Shown here in pieces: positions 53,701-61,455 of a stretch of 64,000 nucleotides of DNA; position 1 is the first letter of the stretch; the number at the start of each line of letters is the position of its first letter. A program made the translations under genes and the position numbers. This stretch comes from Chloracidobacterium sp. CP2_5A (GTDB lineage: Bacteria > Acidobacteriota > Blastocatellia > Chloracidobacteriales > Chloracidobacteriaceae): the NCBI GenBank assembly GCA_002254845.1, contig NKPT01000002.1, positions 124,001 to 188,000 of the forward strand, written 5' to 3'. The notes under the pieces are model-generated. The model was not told where the DNA came from, searched no databases, and saw only the letters and a list, made by a program, of their open reading frames with translations.

Positions 53701-54711
53701 GAGAAACTGGGGCAGCACGGTAACGCTGCTCGCCGTCGGGACAAACGCCGTGCTGGCCTGCGTCCGCTGGTAGCCGCCAAAGAAAAACAACCTGTCCTTG
53801 ACAACCGGACCGCCAAGCGTAAAGCCGCCTTCATTGCGGCGCGCGCGCGGGCGATCGATGCTGTCACGGTTGAAGAAAAACTCGTTGGCGTTGAAAGCCT
53901 CATTTTGCAGGTAGTGGTAGGCTGAGCCATGAAACTCATTCGTGCCGCTCTTGGTCACGAGCTGGAAGTTACCGCCGCCGGAGCGACCGGTCGAGGCGTC
54001 GTAAAGGCTGGTTTGGAGCTTGACTTCCGAAAGCGTTTCCGGGGCGGGCGAGATGTTGCTGTCCAGCGAGCCCTCGTTGCTCGTGATGTTGGTAGCGTCA
54101 ATGCCGTTGAACTGCAAGCTCGTGCTCGTCGTGCGCGTCCCATTCACCGCGGGCGACACGTTGCCGTTGCCGTTGACGGAGACGGGCGGCAAGTCGGCCG
54201 CCACGCCGGCTTCGGTCGAAAGCAAATGTGTAAAGCTGCGCGTTGAGGTCGGCACTTTCGTGAGTTGCTCAGCGTTGATTTGCCGGAACGTCGCGGCGGT
54301 TGTCGTCACAACCTGCAGCGGAACATCTTCGGTGATCGTGATCGTTTCGGTGACGGCGCCGGTTTCGAGCTTCACGTCAATCGCGCGCGGAACGGCGGCT
54401 TCGACTTCAATGCCCTTCCGATCCAGCTCCCGGAAGCCATCTCGACGATAGCTGACTTGGTAAATGCCGGTGGGCAGCACTGGCACGAGCCAGCGACCGT
54501 TATTGTCCGTCTGCACCGTGCGCTCAACGCCGGTGTCTGACTTGACCGTGACGGTCACGCCCGGGAGGGCCGCGCCGCTTGAGTCCTGGACGACCCCGCC
54601 CAAGCTTCCTGTCGCCCCAACTTGCGCGGATGCCGCGCTAGAGGCGCCCAGCGCCATGGCAACCGTCCAGGCCGCGACGCGCAACAGACGGGTGATGCGT
54701 TGTCTGAACAT
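50764..54711 (-). CDS. TonB-dependent receptor, Oar-like, with carboxypeptidase-regulatory domain
   Basis: A 1315-aa outer-membrane receptor. A signal peptide (residues 1-29, ending SAASAQ) precedes a carboxypeptidase-regulatory-like beta sandwich at about 35-115 (GSLGGVVQDSSGAALPGVTVTVKSDTGVERTVQTDNNGRWLVPVLPTGIYQVSY). A plug region (VNGTRTTSTSLQFNGIDATN) and a long 22-strand-type barrel follow, ending in VGGPRIMQFSLKVRF with C-terminal Phe. Such large Oar-type receptors are abundant in Acidobacteriota and are thought to import polysaccharide breakdown products or peptides; the ligand here is unknown. GAGGAGG lies upstream of the ATG. It appears to be monocistronic, with its own terminator and a dyad upstream. 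Confidence 0.93.
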   Translation of the reverse strand: MFRQRITRLLRVAAWTVAMALGASSAASAQVGATGSLGGVVQDSSGAALPGVTVTVKSDTGVERTVQTDNNGRWLVPVLPTGIYQVSYRRDGFRELDRKGIEVEAAVPRAIDVKLETGAVTETITITEDVPLQVVTTTAATFRQINAEQLTKVPTSTRSFTHLLSTEAGVAADLPPVSVNGNGNVSPAVNGTRTTSTSLQFNGIDATNITSNEGSLDSNISPAPETLSEVKLQTSLYDASTGRSGGGNFQLVTKSGTNEFHGSAYHYLQNEAFNANEFFFNRDSIDRPRARRNEGGFTLGGPVVKDRLFFFGGYQRTQASTAFVPTASSVTVLPQFLALIGSDRSAARIAAAVNQLNPGLNLLPSEISPVALNLLNRRNPITGGFLIPTPGPSARLVGADSGTGLPGLPRNITGNAVTVTFTNAATGATRNVNTGATSGNPMLQERIVQPADFTQNQVNSRLDWQIASGNRLSGIFFFADFPGFDPFTSPTNLASPATIRRADQNYSVAISDVHTFSPQLINELRFGYFRLRNSRALDTPLIVQPDDIARTFNAPDLRAFNPASIFDSSTNAFRLPRIVTRAGNFSINGPNDAFNKRLQNTYSLFNTLTWVKGSQTFRFGGEFKRHFFDTDLPEEQGVEFEKLENFTQFLAGRVTEADTQYGFTQKSFRFLDTSLFAAADWRIANNFTLNYGIRYEYFGTPSEKRGRFGNFYPDLVTNPDNIAGAFVVPSNAKPSGFAAIDTSIDRSARANSQSTINDDRNNFAPRIGFAWTPFNSGRLVARGGYGFFYDRPSAAFINTVFSNYPFLREIEVTAPAGNVPFTTAFSQQDPNRPFFQFLTGIPAQGIPGLRVVRTAGATGSYQIRDGTGVNRQADGSLNPIDPSTGQPFLGNVAETFEFRAVDRRLRTPYIQQWNLGVQYELRKNWIVEARYIGTKGTKLLQAVILNPVFDMNDPSTPDLIFERFNRAYLAAGSPNGPLNPGATARERGMGRAFGFPNQAFPTGDPRRTMDLNVANASGSILPFEARGLYLGLNIPEAILLTSSASSIYHSLQLTTQQRFDFNESYGGLSYFAAYTWSKSIDDISADPGSTAGNARPDAPNIGFVASGNPRNLRANRGPSDFDRTHRFSATAIYDFPTFGSNSRFVKGWALSTFIQAQSGAPFSIFSSEPEIGSVGTNGANFTSLRLGSGGLFRPGFGRPNLAPGATISDLRRRGPEPTEQFFNPAALASPLGGFGNLGRNVLRGAFQKRVDFSLAKNTAITERVGVEFRWDIFNAFNNVNFALPGNDLQDSGDFGKINNTVGGPRIMQFSLKVRF

Positions 54712-54772
54712 TGTCCATCCTCCTCATCGCCTTAAGTAGGCCAGTAGAATGCGAGGCCAGCTTCCAACCGAC

Positions 54773-54784
54773 GGAGCTAGCTCC
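54773..54784. promoter_or_regulatory. 12-bp perfect palindrome upstream of the receptor gene
   Basis: GGAGCTAGCTCC lies 62 bp upstream of the receptor ATG. It is perfectly self-complementary and could be a regulator half-site pair or an mRNA leader hairpin. No family consensus is recognised. Confidence 0.35.
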
Positions 54785-54819
54785 TTGCTTGTGAAGTGGG
54801 CAGATGCTAGACAGCGCGG

Positions 54820-54847
54820 GTAACATTCCTTCTAACAAGAATGTTAC
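54820..54847. promoter_or_regulatory. 28-bp dyad (possible operator) upstream of the receptor gene
   Basis: GTAACATTC and GAATGTTAC are perfect 9-bp inverted arms separated by 10 bp, centred about 122 bp upstream of the receptor start. AT-rich arms of this spacing are typical of dimeric regulator sites. It does not look like a Fur box by eye. The function is inferred from position. Confidence 0.45.
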
Positions 54848-55199
54848 GCGGTGTTTCTAAGGCGTGAACAAAGTGTTAACCCCTTCTAGGGCAGGCGCGT
54901 GTCGCGTCGGGCCTTAGCAAATCAGCCGCTTTTTTCTAGTAAAATGGGATGGCGTCTAAGTCTGGCCGCTACAGCTGGAGCGAGCTGCCGCGGCTGAAAA
55001 AGGCGAGAGCGGCTTCGGTCCGCTACAGCGGGCGGCTACAGAGGACGGCGCGCTGATCGTAAAAAATTGCTACGGCTGCCAACTAGCGTTGGCGCTCTCG
55101 ACGAGGGAAGGAAAGCTGAGCGAGCGAAGCCCCCGCGCGGCTCCCGAGCTTGGCCTTGACCTGGAGACTTGCGGCAGGGCTTGGCGGCTTGACATCGCC
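54848..55199. other. intergenic region between the receptor dyad and vsr
   Basis: About 350 bp with no supported gene. It contains AT-rich pieces (AAAGTGTTAACCCC and CTAGTAAAATGGG) among GC-rich sequence. The in-frame extension of vsr upstream of 55200 has no homology. A vsr promoter may lie here but no boxes stand out. Confidence 0.5.
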
Positions 55200-55610
55200 A
55201 TGGATATTGTGGATCGGGCTAAACGCGGCGAGGTAATGCGGGCCGTCAAATCCCGCGATACTCGCCCGGAAATGATCGTTCGCCGGATGCTGCACCGGGC
55301 TGGCTTTCGCTACCGTCTGCACGACAAGAAGCTCGCTGGCAAGCCGGATATTGTTTTCCCAAGCCGAAAAAAAGTGATCTTTGTCCACGGGTGCTTCTGG
55401 CATCAGCACCCCGGATGTCGGCTGGCTGACCGACCGGCATCGAATGTCGACTACTGGAATGCCAAGCTGGACGGCAATGTCGCGCGCGACGCCAAGCGCC
55501 TTGCCGCTTTAGCGGCCAGCGGGTGGAAGTCCTACGTCGTGTGGGAGTGCCAAATCCGCGATGCCGCCAAGCTCCTTGACGATTTGAGCCAGTTTCTCTC
55601 GGAAGCGTGA
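55200..55610 (+). CDS. vsr: very short patch repair endonuclease
   Basis: A 136-aa Vsr-type nuclease, which nicks DNA at T:G mismatches produced by deamination of 5-methylcytosine. The family pattern is present: MRAVKSRDTRPEMIVRRMLHRAGFRYRLH, catalytic D50 in GKPDIVF, H63 in FVHGCFWHQHPGC, and zinc-type Cys/His (C65, H70, C73). The ATG at 55200 is chosen; the ORF track extends 37 codons upstream. No cytosine methyltransferase or restriction gene is adjacent, although vsr usually accompanies one. It converges with the ABC exporter gene 31 bp downstream. Confidence 0.93.
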   Translation: MDIVDRAKRGEVMRAVKSRDTRPEMIVRRMLHRAGFRYRLHDKKLAGKPDIVFPSRKKVIFVHGCFWHQHPGCRLADRPASNVDYWNAKLDGNVARDAKRLAALAASGWKSYVVWECQIRDAAKLLDDLSQFLSEA

Positions 55611-55641
55611 TGAGCGGGCAAGCGGGACAGCCGCGACTGCG

Positions 55642-57594
55642 TCAGCCCGCGGCGGCGCGAATCGCGTCTGGCTGGGGCGCTTCGCCGCGCAGGCCCGCTT
55701 CCTGTAGAAGCCATTCCGGCACGTCGCGGAACTGGAGCTGGTAGAGCTTTTTATACATCCCATCCCGCGCCAGCAGCTCCGCGTGGGTGCCTTCTTCGAC
55801 AATCCGCCCGTGCGCCAGCACGACAATGCGGGTCGCGCGCCGCACGGTTGAGAGCCGGTGCGCGATGACAAAGGTCGTGCGCCCTTCCATCAGGAGATCC
55901 AGCGCTTCCTGCACGTAGCGTTCCGACTCGGAATCAAGCGAGCTGGTCGCCTCGTCCAGAATGAGGATGCGCGGGTTCTTGAGCAGGGCGCGCGCGATGG
56001 CGATGCGTTGCCGCTGTCCGCCAGAAAGCTTCACGCCGCGCTCGCCGACAACGGTTTGATAGCCCTGGGGGAAAGCCATGATGAACTCATGCGCATAGGC
56101 GGCGCGGGCGACTCGCTCGACCTCCGCCTGCGTCGCGTCGAGCTTGCCATAAACGATATTGTCGAAGACCGTCCCGCTAAAAAGCGTGGTTTCTTGCGGG
56201 ACAATCCCGATGTTGCCGCGCAGCGCGGCAAGCTTCCACGCGCGCGTGTCGCGGCCATCCACTCGAATCGCCCCGCCGGTCAGGTCGTAAAAGCGCGGGA
56301 TGAGCGAGATGAGGGTGGATTTCCCCGCGCCGCTTGGTCCGACCAGCGCGATGACTTCGCCCGGCCGCGCTGTGATCGTCACGCCGTCCAGCGCCGGCTC
56401 GGTTCGCCCCGGATAGGTGAAGCGCGCGTCCGCAATTTCAACCAGCCCTTGCACTGGGGGCGCGGCGGCGTCCGGCGCGTCCTGAATGGCGGGCTTCGTT
56501 TCAAACAACTCGATGACGCGCCGCGACGCGCCGATGGTCTGATTGAACTCGCCGTAGTATTCCGCCAGCGTCCCCAGCGCGCCGCCGACCCACGCGGCGT
56601 AGAACAAAAACTGAATGAGCTGTTCCGCCGTCAGCTTGCCCGCCAGCACTTGGTTACCGCTGTACCAGAGCAGCCCAACGAAGCTGCCAAAGAGGACAAA
56701 CACAATGGCGGCGTTGAAGAGTCCCCGCGCCAGGGCGCGCCCTAGCGCCTCGCGCAGCGAGCGCGTGATGTGCGACTCGTAGCGCTCGACCTCGTAAGGC
56801 TCCCGCGCGAAGGACTGCACGGTGCGGATGCCGGCGATGGTCTCTTCCAGAATTGCGGTCGCTTCGGCGAGCGCGTCCTGCACGCGCGTGCTGCGGCGGC
56901 GAATGTTGCGCCCAAAAAAGGCAAAACTGACGACCAACACTGGAATCAGCCCCAGCAGCAGGCAGGCCAGTCTCCAGTCAATCCAGAAGAGAAACGCCGT
57001 CCCGCCCACAAATACGATGACCTGCCGCATGGCTTCCGCCAGACTCAGCGTGACGCTGTTTTGAATGGCGGCGATATCCGAGGCGATGCGCGAGGTCAGC
57101 TCGCCCGCGCGGCGGTTGGAAAAGAACGTCACGTCAAGCGAAAGCAGGTGGCGGTAAAGATCGCGCCGCGCATCCGCGACGAGCTTCTCGCCGACGTAGT
57201 TGAGCAAGTACGTCCGCCCAAAGCTCAAAACCGCCTGCACAACAAGAATCGCCGTCAGCAGCGCCAGCACCGGATCGAGCGGCGACAGGCGATAGCCGCG
57301 AAATAAGCGCCCCAGCAGGTCGGAAACGACGTTCAAGACGGGCGACAGCGCGGATGGCTTGTCGGGCGAGAAAATCGAGCCGAACAGCGTCCCGACAAAC
57401 AGCGGGTAAATGAGCGCCAGACTTCCCGCGCCCAGCAGGCAGAAAAAAGCCAGCGCGAAATGCGGAATATAGGGCGCGCCATACTTAGCCATGAGCTTGG
57501 CGGCGTCTTTCGCCGCCGCCTTCTTGTCAAGCTTTTCTTTCCGCTCGTCACGGGCGAGCGGCGGCGCGGTTGAAGCGGCTGGTGCGTTAGACAT
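55642..57594 (-). CDS. MsbA-like ABC exporter (fused permease and ATPase)
   Basis: A 650-aa half-transporter. Six transmembrane helices lie between about 38 and 340. The nucleotide-binding domain covers about 385-630, with Walker A GPSGAGKSTL, signature LSGGQRQR, Walker B ILILDEATSS and the H-loop HRLST. The N-terminal 20-30 residues are Lys/Ala-rich (KEKLDKKAAAKDAAKL). MsbA-type exporters flip lipid A or other lipids across the inner membrane; a multidrug role is also possible. It lies 29 bp downstream of lgt on the same strand, so the two envelope genes may form an operon. Confidence 0.9.
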   Translation of the reverse strand: MSNAPAASTAPPLARDERKEKLDKKAAAKDAAKLMAKYGAPYIPHFALAFFCLLGAGSLALIYPLFVGTLFGSIFSPDKPSALSPVLNVVSDLLGRLFRGYRLSPLDPVLALLTAILVVQAVLSFGRTYLLNYVGEKLVADARRDLYRHLLSLDVTFFSNRRAGELTSRIASDIAAIQNSVTLSLAEAMRQVIVFVGGTAFLFWIDWRLACLLLGLIPVLVVSFAFFGRNIRRRSTRVQDALAEATAILEETIAGIRTVQSFAREPYEVERYESHITRSLREALGRALARGLFNAAIVFVLFGSFVGLLWYSGNQVLAGKLTAEQLIQFLFYAAWVGGALGTLAEYYGEFNQTIGASRRVIELFETKPAIQDAPDAAAPPVQGLVEIADARFTYPGRTEPALDGVTITARPGEVIALVGPSGAGKSTLISLIPRFYDLTGGAIRVDGRDTRAWKLAALRGNIGIVPQETTLFSGTVFDNIVYGKLDATQAEVERVARAAYAHEFIMAFPQGYQTVVGERGVKLSGGQRQRIAIARALLKNPRILILDEATSSLDSESERYVQEALDLLMEGRTTFVIAHRLSTVRRATRIVVLAHGRIVEEGTHAELLARDGMYKKLYQLQFRDVPEWLLQEAGLRGEAPQPDAIRAAAG

Positions 57595-57623
57595 GGTTTT
57601 TCAAGTATGCCCGGCGATAACGC

Positions 57624-58499
57624 CTAAGATTCAGGGGGGAGGAGCGGAGCTGGCGATGTTGGCGAGGCGGCGGGCGTCGCTTCGGCAGGGGCTTGATCTG
57701 GAGGCTCCTGGGCGATGCCGGCCGCTCGCCGGCGAGCCAGCCAAGCTGCCGCCGCAAAGGCCGCGCAGCCGAGCGCGATAAACTGGGAAGTCGAGAGCGG
57801 CCCCACCGCGCCCCGCGGATCATCGCGCCAGATCTCGATCGCGAATCGAATGACGGCATAGCCAAGCAAATAGGCCAGAATAACCTGCCCGCGGAAGCGG
57901 CGACGGCGAAACAGCCAGCTCAGACCGAGGCACAGGGCGAGCGTGGCGAAGCTTTCGTAAAGCTGCGTCGGATGGAGCGCCACGCCGTAGGGCACGCCGG
58001 TCAGCTCGTGTCCGCGCTCGGAGAAGCGCACCCCGCACCAGGCCGTTGTGGGGCGCCCCCAGCAGCACCCGGCGGCAAAGCATCCGAGGCGTCCGAAGCA
58101 CTGTCCGAGCGCGATGCCCGGCGCGCAGGCGTCCGCGACTCGCCACCAGTCGAGCCGCTGCCACCGCGTCAGCGCGACGCTGGCCAGTAGCGCCGCCAGC
58201 AGTCCGCCGTAAAACACGCCGCCCGAACGCAAGACATCCAGCGAAAAGACCTGCCGCCAGTCGTGTCGGAAGGCTTCCCATTCAACGACGACCAGAAGGA
58301 GTCGCGAGCCGATGAGCGAGGCGATGAGCGAGTAGATCACAATGTCGAGCGTGGCGCTGCGCGGCAAGCCGTCCTGCGCGGCAAACCGACCTGCCAGCCA
58401 CGTGCCGCTCAGAAAGCCGATGGCGAGCAACGCGCCGTAAGTATTGATGGTGAAGCCTGTGCCGGGAACCTCGAACAGTTCAGGAAACATGCAATGCAT
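57624..58499 (-). CDS. lgt: prolipoprotein diacylglyceryl transferase
   Basis: A 291-aa inner-membrane enzyme that adds diacylglycerol to the lipobox cysteine of prolipoproteins. Family marks are NTYGALLAIGFLSG near the N-terminus, the Lgt signature GRLGCFAAGCCWGRPT, VALHPTQLYES and FAIEIWRDDPRG. About seven transmembrane helices are visible. The C-terminal 40 residues are Ala/Pro/Ser-rich (QAPAEATPAASPTSPAPLLPPES), an unusual extra tail. ATGs at 58499 and 58490 are both possible. It precedes the MsbA-like gene. The spacer to ispE (271 bp) shows no gene. Confidence 0.95.
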   Translation of the reverse strand: MHCMFPELFEVPGTGFTINTYGALLAIGFLSGTWLAGRFAAQDGLPRSATLDIVIYSLIASLIGSRLLLVVVEWEAFRHDWRQVFSLDVLRSGGVFYGGLLAALLASVALTRWQRLDWWRVADACAPGIALGQCFGRLGCFAAGCCWGRPTTAWCGVRFSERGHELTGVPYGVALHPTQLYESFATLALCLGLSWLFRRRRFRGQVILAYLLGYAVIRFAIEIWRDDPRGAVGPLSTSQFIALGCAAFAAAAWLARRRAAGIAQEPPDQAPAEATPAASPTSPAPLLPPES

Positions 58500-58770
58500 T
58501 GTCCTCGCCGCCCGCGATTATCCTGCAAAGTAACCGGAACGCCAACGCCCGAGCGCGGCTGCTCGCGCGGACGCTTTGCAACGGGTGACGCCTGCGGCCG
58601 TCCGGCGTTGGGTTGTTTTGGCTGTTTTGCCCTGCGCGCCGTGTGGGGCTGCCGCCAAAGGCAAGACGCGGTCCGCGGCGGCGGCGAGGCGCTTTCCTTC
58701 AAGCTCTCGGGCTGAAGGGCTGAAGGCGGAATTGACGCCCCTTCGCCAAGCAAGGTACAAGATCGCTTGA

Positions 58771-59664
58771 ATGCCAACCGTCTTTCCCGCCTTCGCTAAA
58801 ATCAACCTGTCGCTGGAAGTCATCGGACGCCGGCCCGACGGCTATCACGAGCTGCGTACCGTCTTCCAAACTGTCGAGTTGCACGACCTTCTGACCATTG
58901 AAGTCGCTGACGCGCCGTCGGTCACGCTGACCTGCGACGATCCGGCCCTTTCCTGCGCGGATGATAATCTCGTCGCGCGCGCCGCCCGCTCGCTTCAGGC
59001 GGCGGCCGGGGTGACGCAGGGCGCGCGCATCCATCTTCAAAAGCGCATCCCCATGCAGGCTGGGCTGGGCGGCGGCAGCAGCGACGCGGCTGTCACGCTG
59101 TTGGCGCTGCGCCGGCTGTGGAAGGCCGACATCCCCGATGCCGAGCTGCGCGAGATGGCAGCCCGCCTCGGCGCGGATGTTCCATTCTTTCTCTTCGGGG
59201 GGACAGCGCTTGGGCTGGGGCGCGGGGACCTGATTTTTCCGCTGCCGGACGCAAGCTTGCCGGTCGTGGTCGTGGTTAGCCCGGGCCAGTCCGTGCCAAC
59301 CGGTTTGGTCTTTCGCAGCTTGAACGCGCAGTTGACAGAAGCGACCGACATCCATACACTGACAGCTTGCCCGCCGAATGGCGCGGATTGGACAGCGGCA
59401 GGCAATGATCTTGAGGCGGTCGTCTTTCGCGCCTTTCCGGCCGCGCGGGAGGCGCGCGATAAGCTGCTCGCTCTGGGCGCTTCCCTGGCGCGAATGTCGG
59501 GCAGCGGAAGCGCCGTGTTTGGTCTTTTCGAGGAAGGGGCGGCTGGCGAGATGGCGCGGCAGGCTTGCCTCGAAGCTGGATGGCGCGCTTGGGTGTCGCC
59601 CCCGGTCGGCCGCGAGGCTTACGCCCGCCGGCTGCAGGGGCGGGAAGCTGACCCGGCGCCGTGA
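58771..59664 (+). CDS. ispE: 4-diphosphocytidyl-2-C-methyl-D-erythritol kinase
   Basis: A 297-aa GHMP kinase of the MEP isoprenoid pathway. The N-terminal FAKINLSLEVIGRRPDGYHELRTVFQ (catalytic Lys and Asp region) and the glycine-rich ATP loop IPMQAGLGGGSSDAAVTLLAL are intact. The C-terminal LARMSGSGSAVFGLF is the third GHMP motif. It is the first gene of a conserved series in which tRNA-Gln and prs follow within 170 bp. The start ATG at 58771 gives the usual length. Confidence 0.96.
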   Translation: MPTVFPAFAKINLSLEVIGRRPDGYHELRTVFQTVELHDLLTIEVADAPSVTLTCDDPALSCADDNLVARAARSLQAAAGVTQGARIHLQKRIPMQAGLGGGSSDAAVTLLALRRLWKADIPDAELREMAARLGADVPFFLFGGTALGLGRGDLIFPLPDASLPVVVVVSPGQSVPTGLVFRSLNAQLTEATDIHTLTACPPNGADWTAAGNDLEAVVFRAFPAAREARDKLLALGASLARMSGSGSAVFGLFEEGAAGEMARQACLEAGWRAWVSPPVGREAYARRLQGREADPAP

Positions 59665-59669
59665 TTTGT

Positions 59670-59743
59670 TGGCAGATCGTCCAATGGTAGGACAAGCGCC
59701 TTTGGAGCGCTGAATCAAGGTTCGAGTCCTTGTCTGCCAGCCA
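59670..59743 (+). tRNA. tRNA-Gln (anticodon TTG)
   Basis: A full cloverleaf can be drawn. The acceptor TGGCAGA pairs with TCTGCCA; the D arm is GTCC/GGAC; the anticodon stem AGCGC/GCGCT surrounds loop CTTTGGA with anticodon TTG (T34-T35-G36). The T arm is CAAGG/CCTTG with loop TTCGAGT. The discriminator is G, and CCA is encoded (59741-59743). It starts 5 bp after the ispE stop, so it may be cotranscribed with ispE and prs. This ispE-tRNA-Gln-prs order is widely conserved. Confidence 0.95.
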
Positions 59744-59763
59744 TGTTTGATGATCCATCGCTT

Positions 59764-59797
59764 GCGACGCCTTGCTCGACGGCGGGAGAGGCGTCGC
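59764..59797. terminator. hairpin between tRNA-Gln and prs
   Basis: GCGACGCC and GGCGTCGC are perfect 8-bp arms around an 18-nt loop, followed by a T-rich but interrupted TTCTGTTC. It could stop or process the tRNA transcript, or sit in the prs leader. The T tract is poor. Confidence 0.35.
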
Positions 59798-59831
59798 TTC
59801 TGTTCGTCTGCGGGGGTGAGGTCAACCAGTC

Positions 59832-60767
59832 ATGAGCGGGATGCGCGTGTTTTGCGGCAACGCCAATCGCCCCCTGGCCGAAGAAATCTGTCGCTATCTT
59901 GGCATCCAGCTTGGCGACGCCAACACGACGCGCTTCAGCGACGGCGAGTTCAACTACCAGATCAATGAAAACGTGCGCGGGGCGGATGTCTTTATTGTCC
60001 AGCCCACCTGTCCGCCGGTGGACAGTCATGTCGTCGAGCTGCTCATTATGCTCGATGCCTTCCGGCGCTCGTCGGCTGAGCGCATCACAGCCGTGATACC
60101 GTACTTTGGCTATGCCCGCAAGGATCGCAAGGATCGCCCGCGCGTTCCGATTTCAGCCAAGGTCATGGCCAATATCATCACGACGGCTGGCGCGACGCGC
60201 GTGCTGACCATGGACTTGCACGCCGGGCAGATTCAGGGCTTTTTCGACATTCCGGTGGATCATCTCTACGCCGCGCCGGTTCTGCTGGACTACTTCGTCA
60301 AGAAAAAGCTGGATAGCTTCGTGGTGGTCGCGCCCGATGCGGGCGGCGTTGAGCGCGCGCGGGCCTATGCCAAGCGTCTTGACGCCGACTTGGCCCTGGC
60401 CGACAAGCGGCGCGACAAGGAACAGGCCAATACGGTCGAAGTGATGAACATCGTGGGGAACGTCGAGGGGCGGCAGGCGCTCATTGTGGACGACATGGTG
60501 GACACCGCCGGGTCGCTCACGCAGGTCGCGCAAGCGATTGCCGACAAGGGCGCAACGGCTGTGTACGCCTGCTGCACGCACGCGGTGCTTTCCGGACCGG
60601 CGCTGGAGCGCATCGCCCAGTCGCCCATTGAGGAGCTGGTGGTCACCAACACGATCCCGCATCCGGATTTGCCGCCCAAGATTCGGGTGCTCAGCGTGGC
60701 GGGCCTGCTGGCCGAGGCGATTCGCTCCATTCACACGGCCACATCGGTGAGTCGGCTTTTTATATGA
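59832..60767 (+). CDS. prs: ribose-phosphate pyrophosphokinase
   Basis: A 311-aa PRPP synthetase that transfers pyrophosphate from ATP to ribose-5-phosphate. Motifs are the N-terminal RVFCGNANRPLAEEICRYLG, the metal and substrate loop VVAPDAGGVERARAYAKRL, and the PRPP-binding loop LIVDDMVDTAGSLT. PVIQPTCPP-type flexible loop residues (FIVQPTCPPVDSH) and YARKDRKDRPRVPISAK are intact. It lies in the order ispE-tRNA-prs-rplY-pth. PRPP also feeds purS and the pyrimidine genes elsewhere in the window. Confidence 0.97.
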   Translation: MSGMRVFCGNANRPLAEEICRYLGIQLGDANTTRFSDGEFNYQINENVRGADVFIVQPTCPPVDSHVVELLIMLDAFRRSSAERITAVIPYFGYARKDRKDRPRVPISAKVMANIITTAGATRVLTMDLHAGQIQGFFDIPVDHLYAAPVLLDYFVKKKLDSFVVVAPDAGGVERARAYAKRLDADLALADKRRDKEQANTVEVMNIVGNVEGRQALIVDDMVDTAGSLTQVAQAIADKGATAVYACCTHAVLSGPALERIAQSPIEELVVTNTIPHPDLPPKIRVLSVAGLLAEAIRSIHTATSVSRLFI

Positions 60768-60790
60768 CTTTTTGTATGAAGGGCTTGTCA

Positions 60791-60820
60791 GTCGGAGAAG
60801 AAAGGGTCGGAGAAGAAAGG
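60791..60820. repeat. tandem 15-bp duplication that doubles the rplY ribosome-binding site
   Basis: GTCGGAGAAGAAAGG is repeated exactly (60791-60805 and 60806-60820). Each copy holds an AGAAAGG Shine-Dalgarno-like stretch, and the second is about 10 bp before the rplY ATG. Probably a slippage duplication; the extra site could affect initiation. Confidence 0.8.
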
Positions 60821-60829
60821 TAAGTCGTC

Positions 60830-61447
60830 ATGATTGCTGAAACAGTGATTGACGTGCAGGCGCGTCAGAAGCTCGGCTCCAACGAAGCCCGTCGTCATCG
60901 CCGGGCCGGCGCGATCCCGGTCAACGTGTACGGTCGCAAGCAGCCGTCATTCAACGGGCTGGTGGATCGCAAAGCCTTCGCGGCTTTCGTTCGGACGGGC
61001 GTTAGTCGGGCAACGGTCTTCAACATCCGCCTGCCGGAGGAAGGCCTCGTGCCGGTCATTATTCGGGAAGTGCAGACGCACCCGGTGCGCGGCTCCATCG
61101 AGCACCTCGACTTCTTCCGGGTCGCCCTGGATGAGTCGGTCAAGACGCCCGTGCCGCTTCGCTTGCAGGGCGAGCCGCTGGGCGTGCGCCAGGGCGCGGT
61201 GTTGCAGCGGGGCGCGCGGACGCTGACCATCAAATGCCTGGCCTCCCAGCTGCCGAAGGAGCTTGTGGTGAACATCGCCGATCTGAAGATCGGCGAGCGG
61301 ATTTATGCGCGGGATGTCGCCCTGCCGGAAGGCGCGCAGTTGCTCTCGCCGCCGACGCAGCTTTTGGCTTCGCTGGTCGGAACGCGCGCTTCGGCGGAAG
61401 CGACGGCCACCGCAGCCGGCGACGCGCCGAAGAAGGGCAAGAAGTAA
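60830..61447 (+). CDS. rplY: 50S ribosomal protein L25, CTC form
   Basis: A 205-aa 5S-rRNA-binding protein of the long (general stress/CTC) type. The N-terminal L25 domain has QARQKLGSNEARRHRRAGAIPVNVYG (about 10-35) and HPVRGSIEHLDFFRVALDE. The C-terminal beta domain spans about 95-185 (VKTPVPLRLQGEPLGVRQGAVLQRG, LPKELVVNIADLKIGERIYARDV). The Lys/Ala tail ends in PKKGKK. It lies between prs and pth as in many genomes. A doubled ribosome site lies upstream. Confidence 0.96.
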   Translation: MIAETVIDVQARQKLGSNEARRHRRAGAIPVNVYGRKQPSFNGLVDRKAFAAFVRTGVSRATVFNIRLPEEGLVPVIIREVQTHPVRGSIEHLDFFRVALDESVKTPVPLRLQGEPLGVRQGAVLQRGARTLTIKCLASQLPKELVVNIADLKIGERIYARDVALPEGAQLLSPPTQLLASLVGTRASAEATATAAGDAPKKGKK

Positions 61448-61455
61448 GTCCGCCC

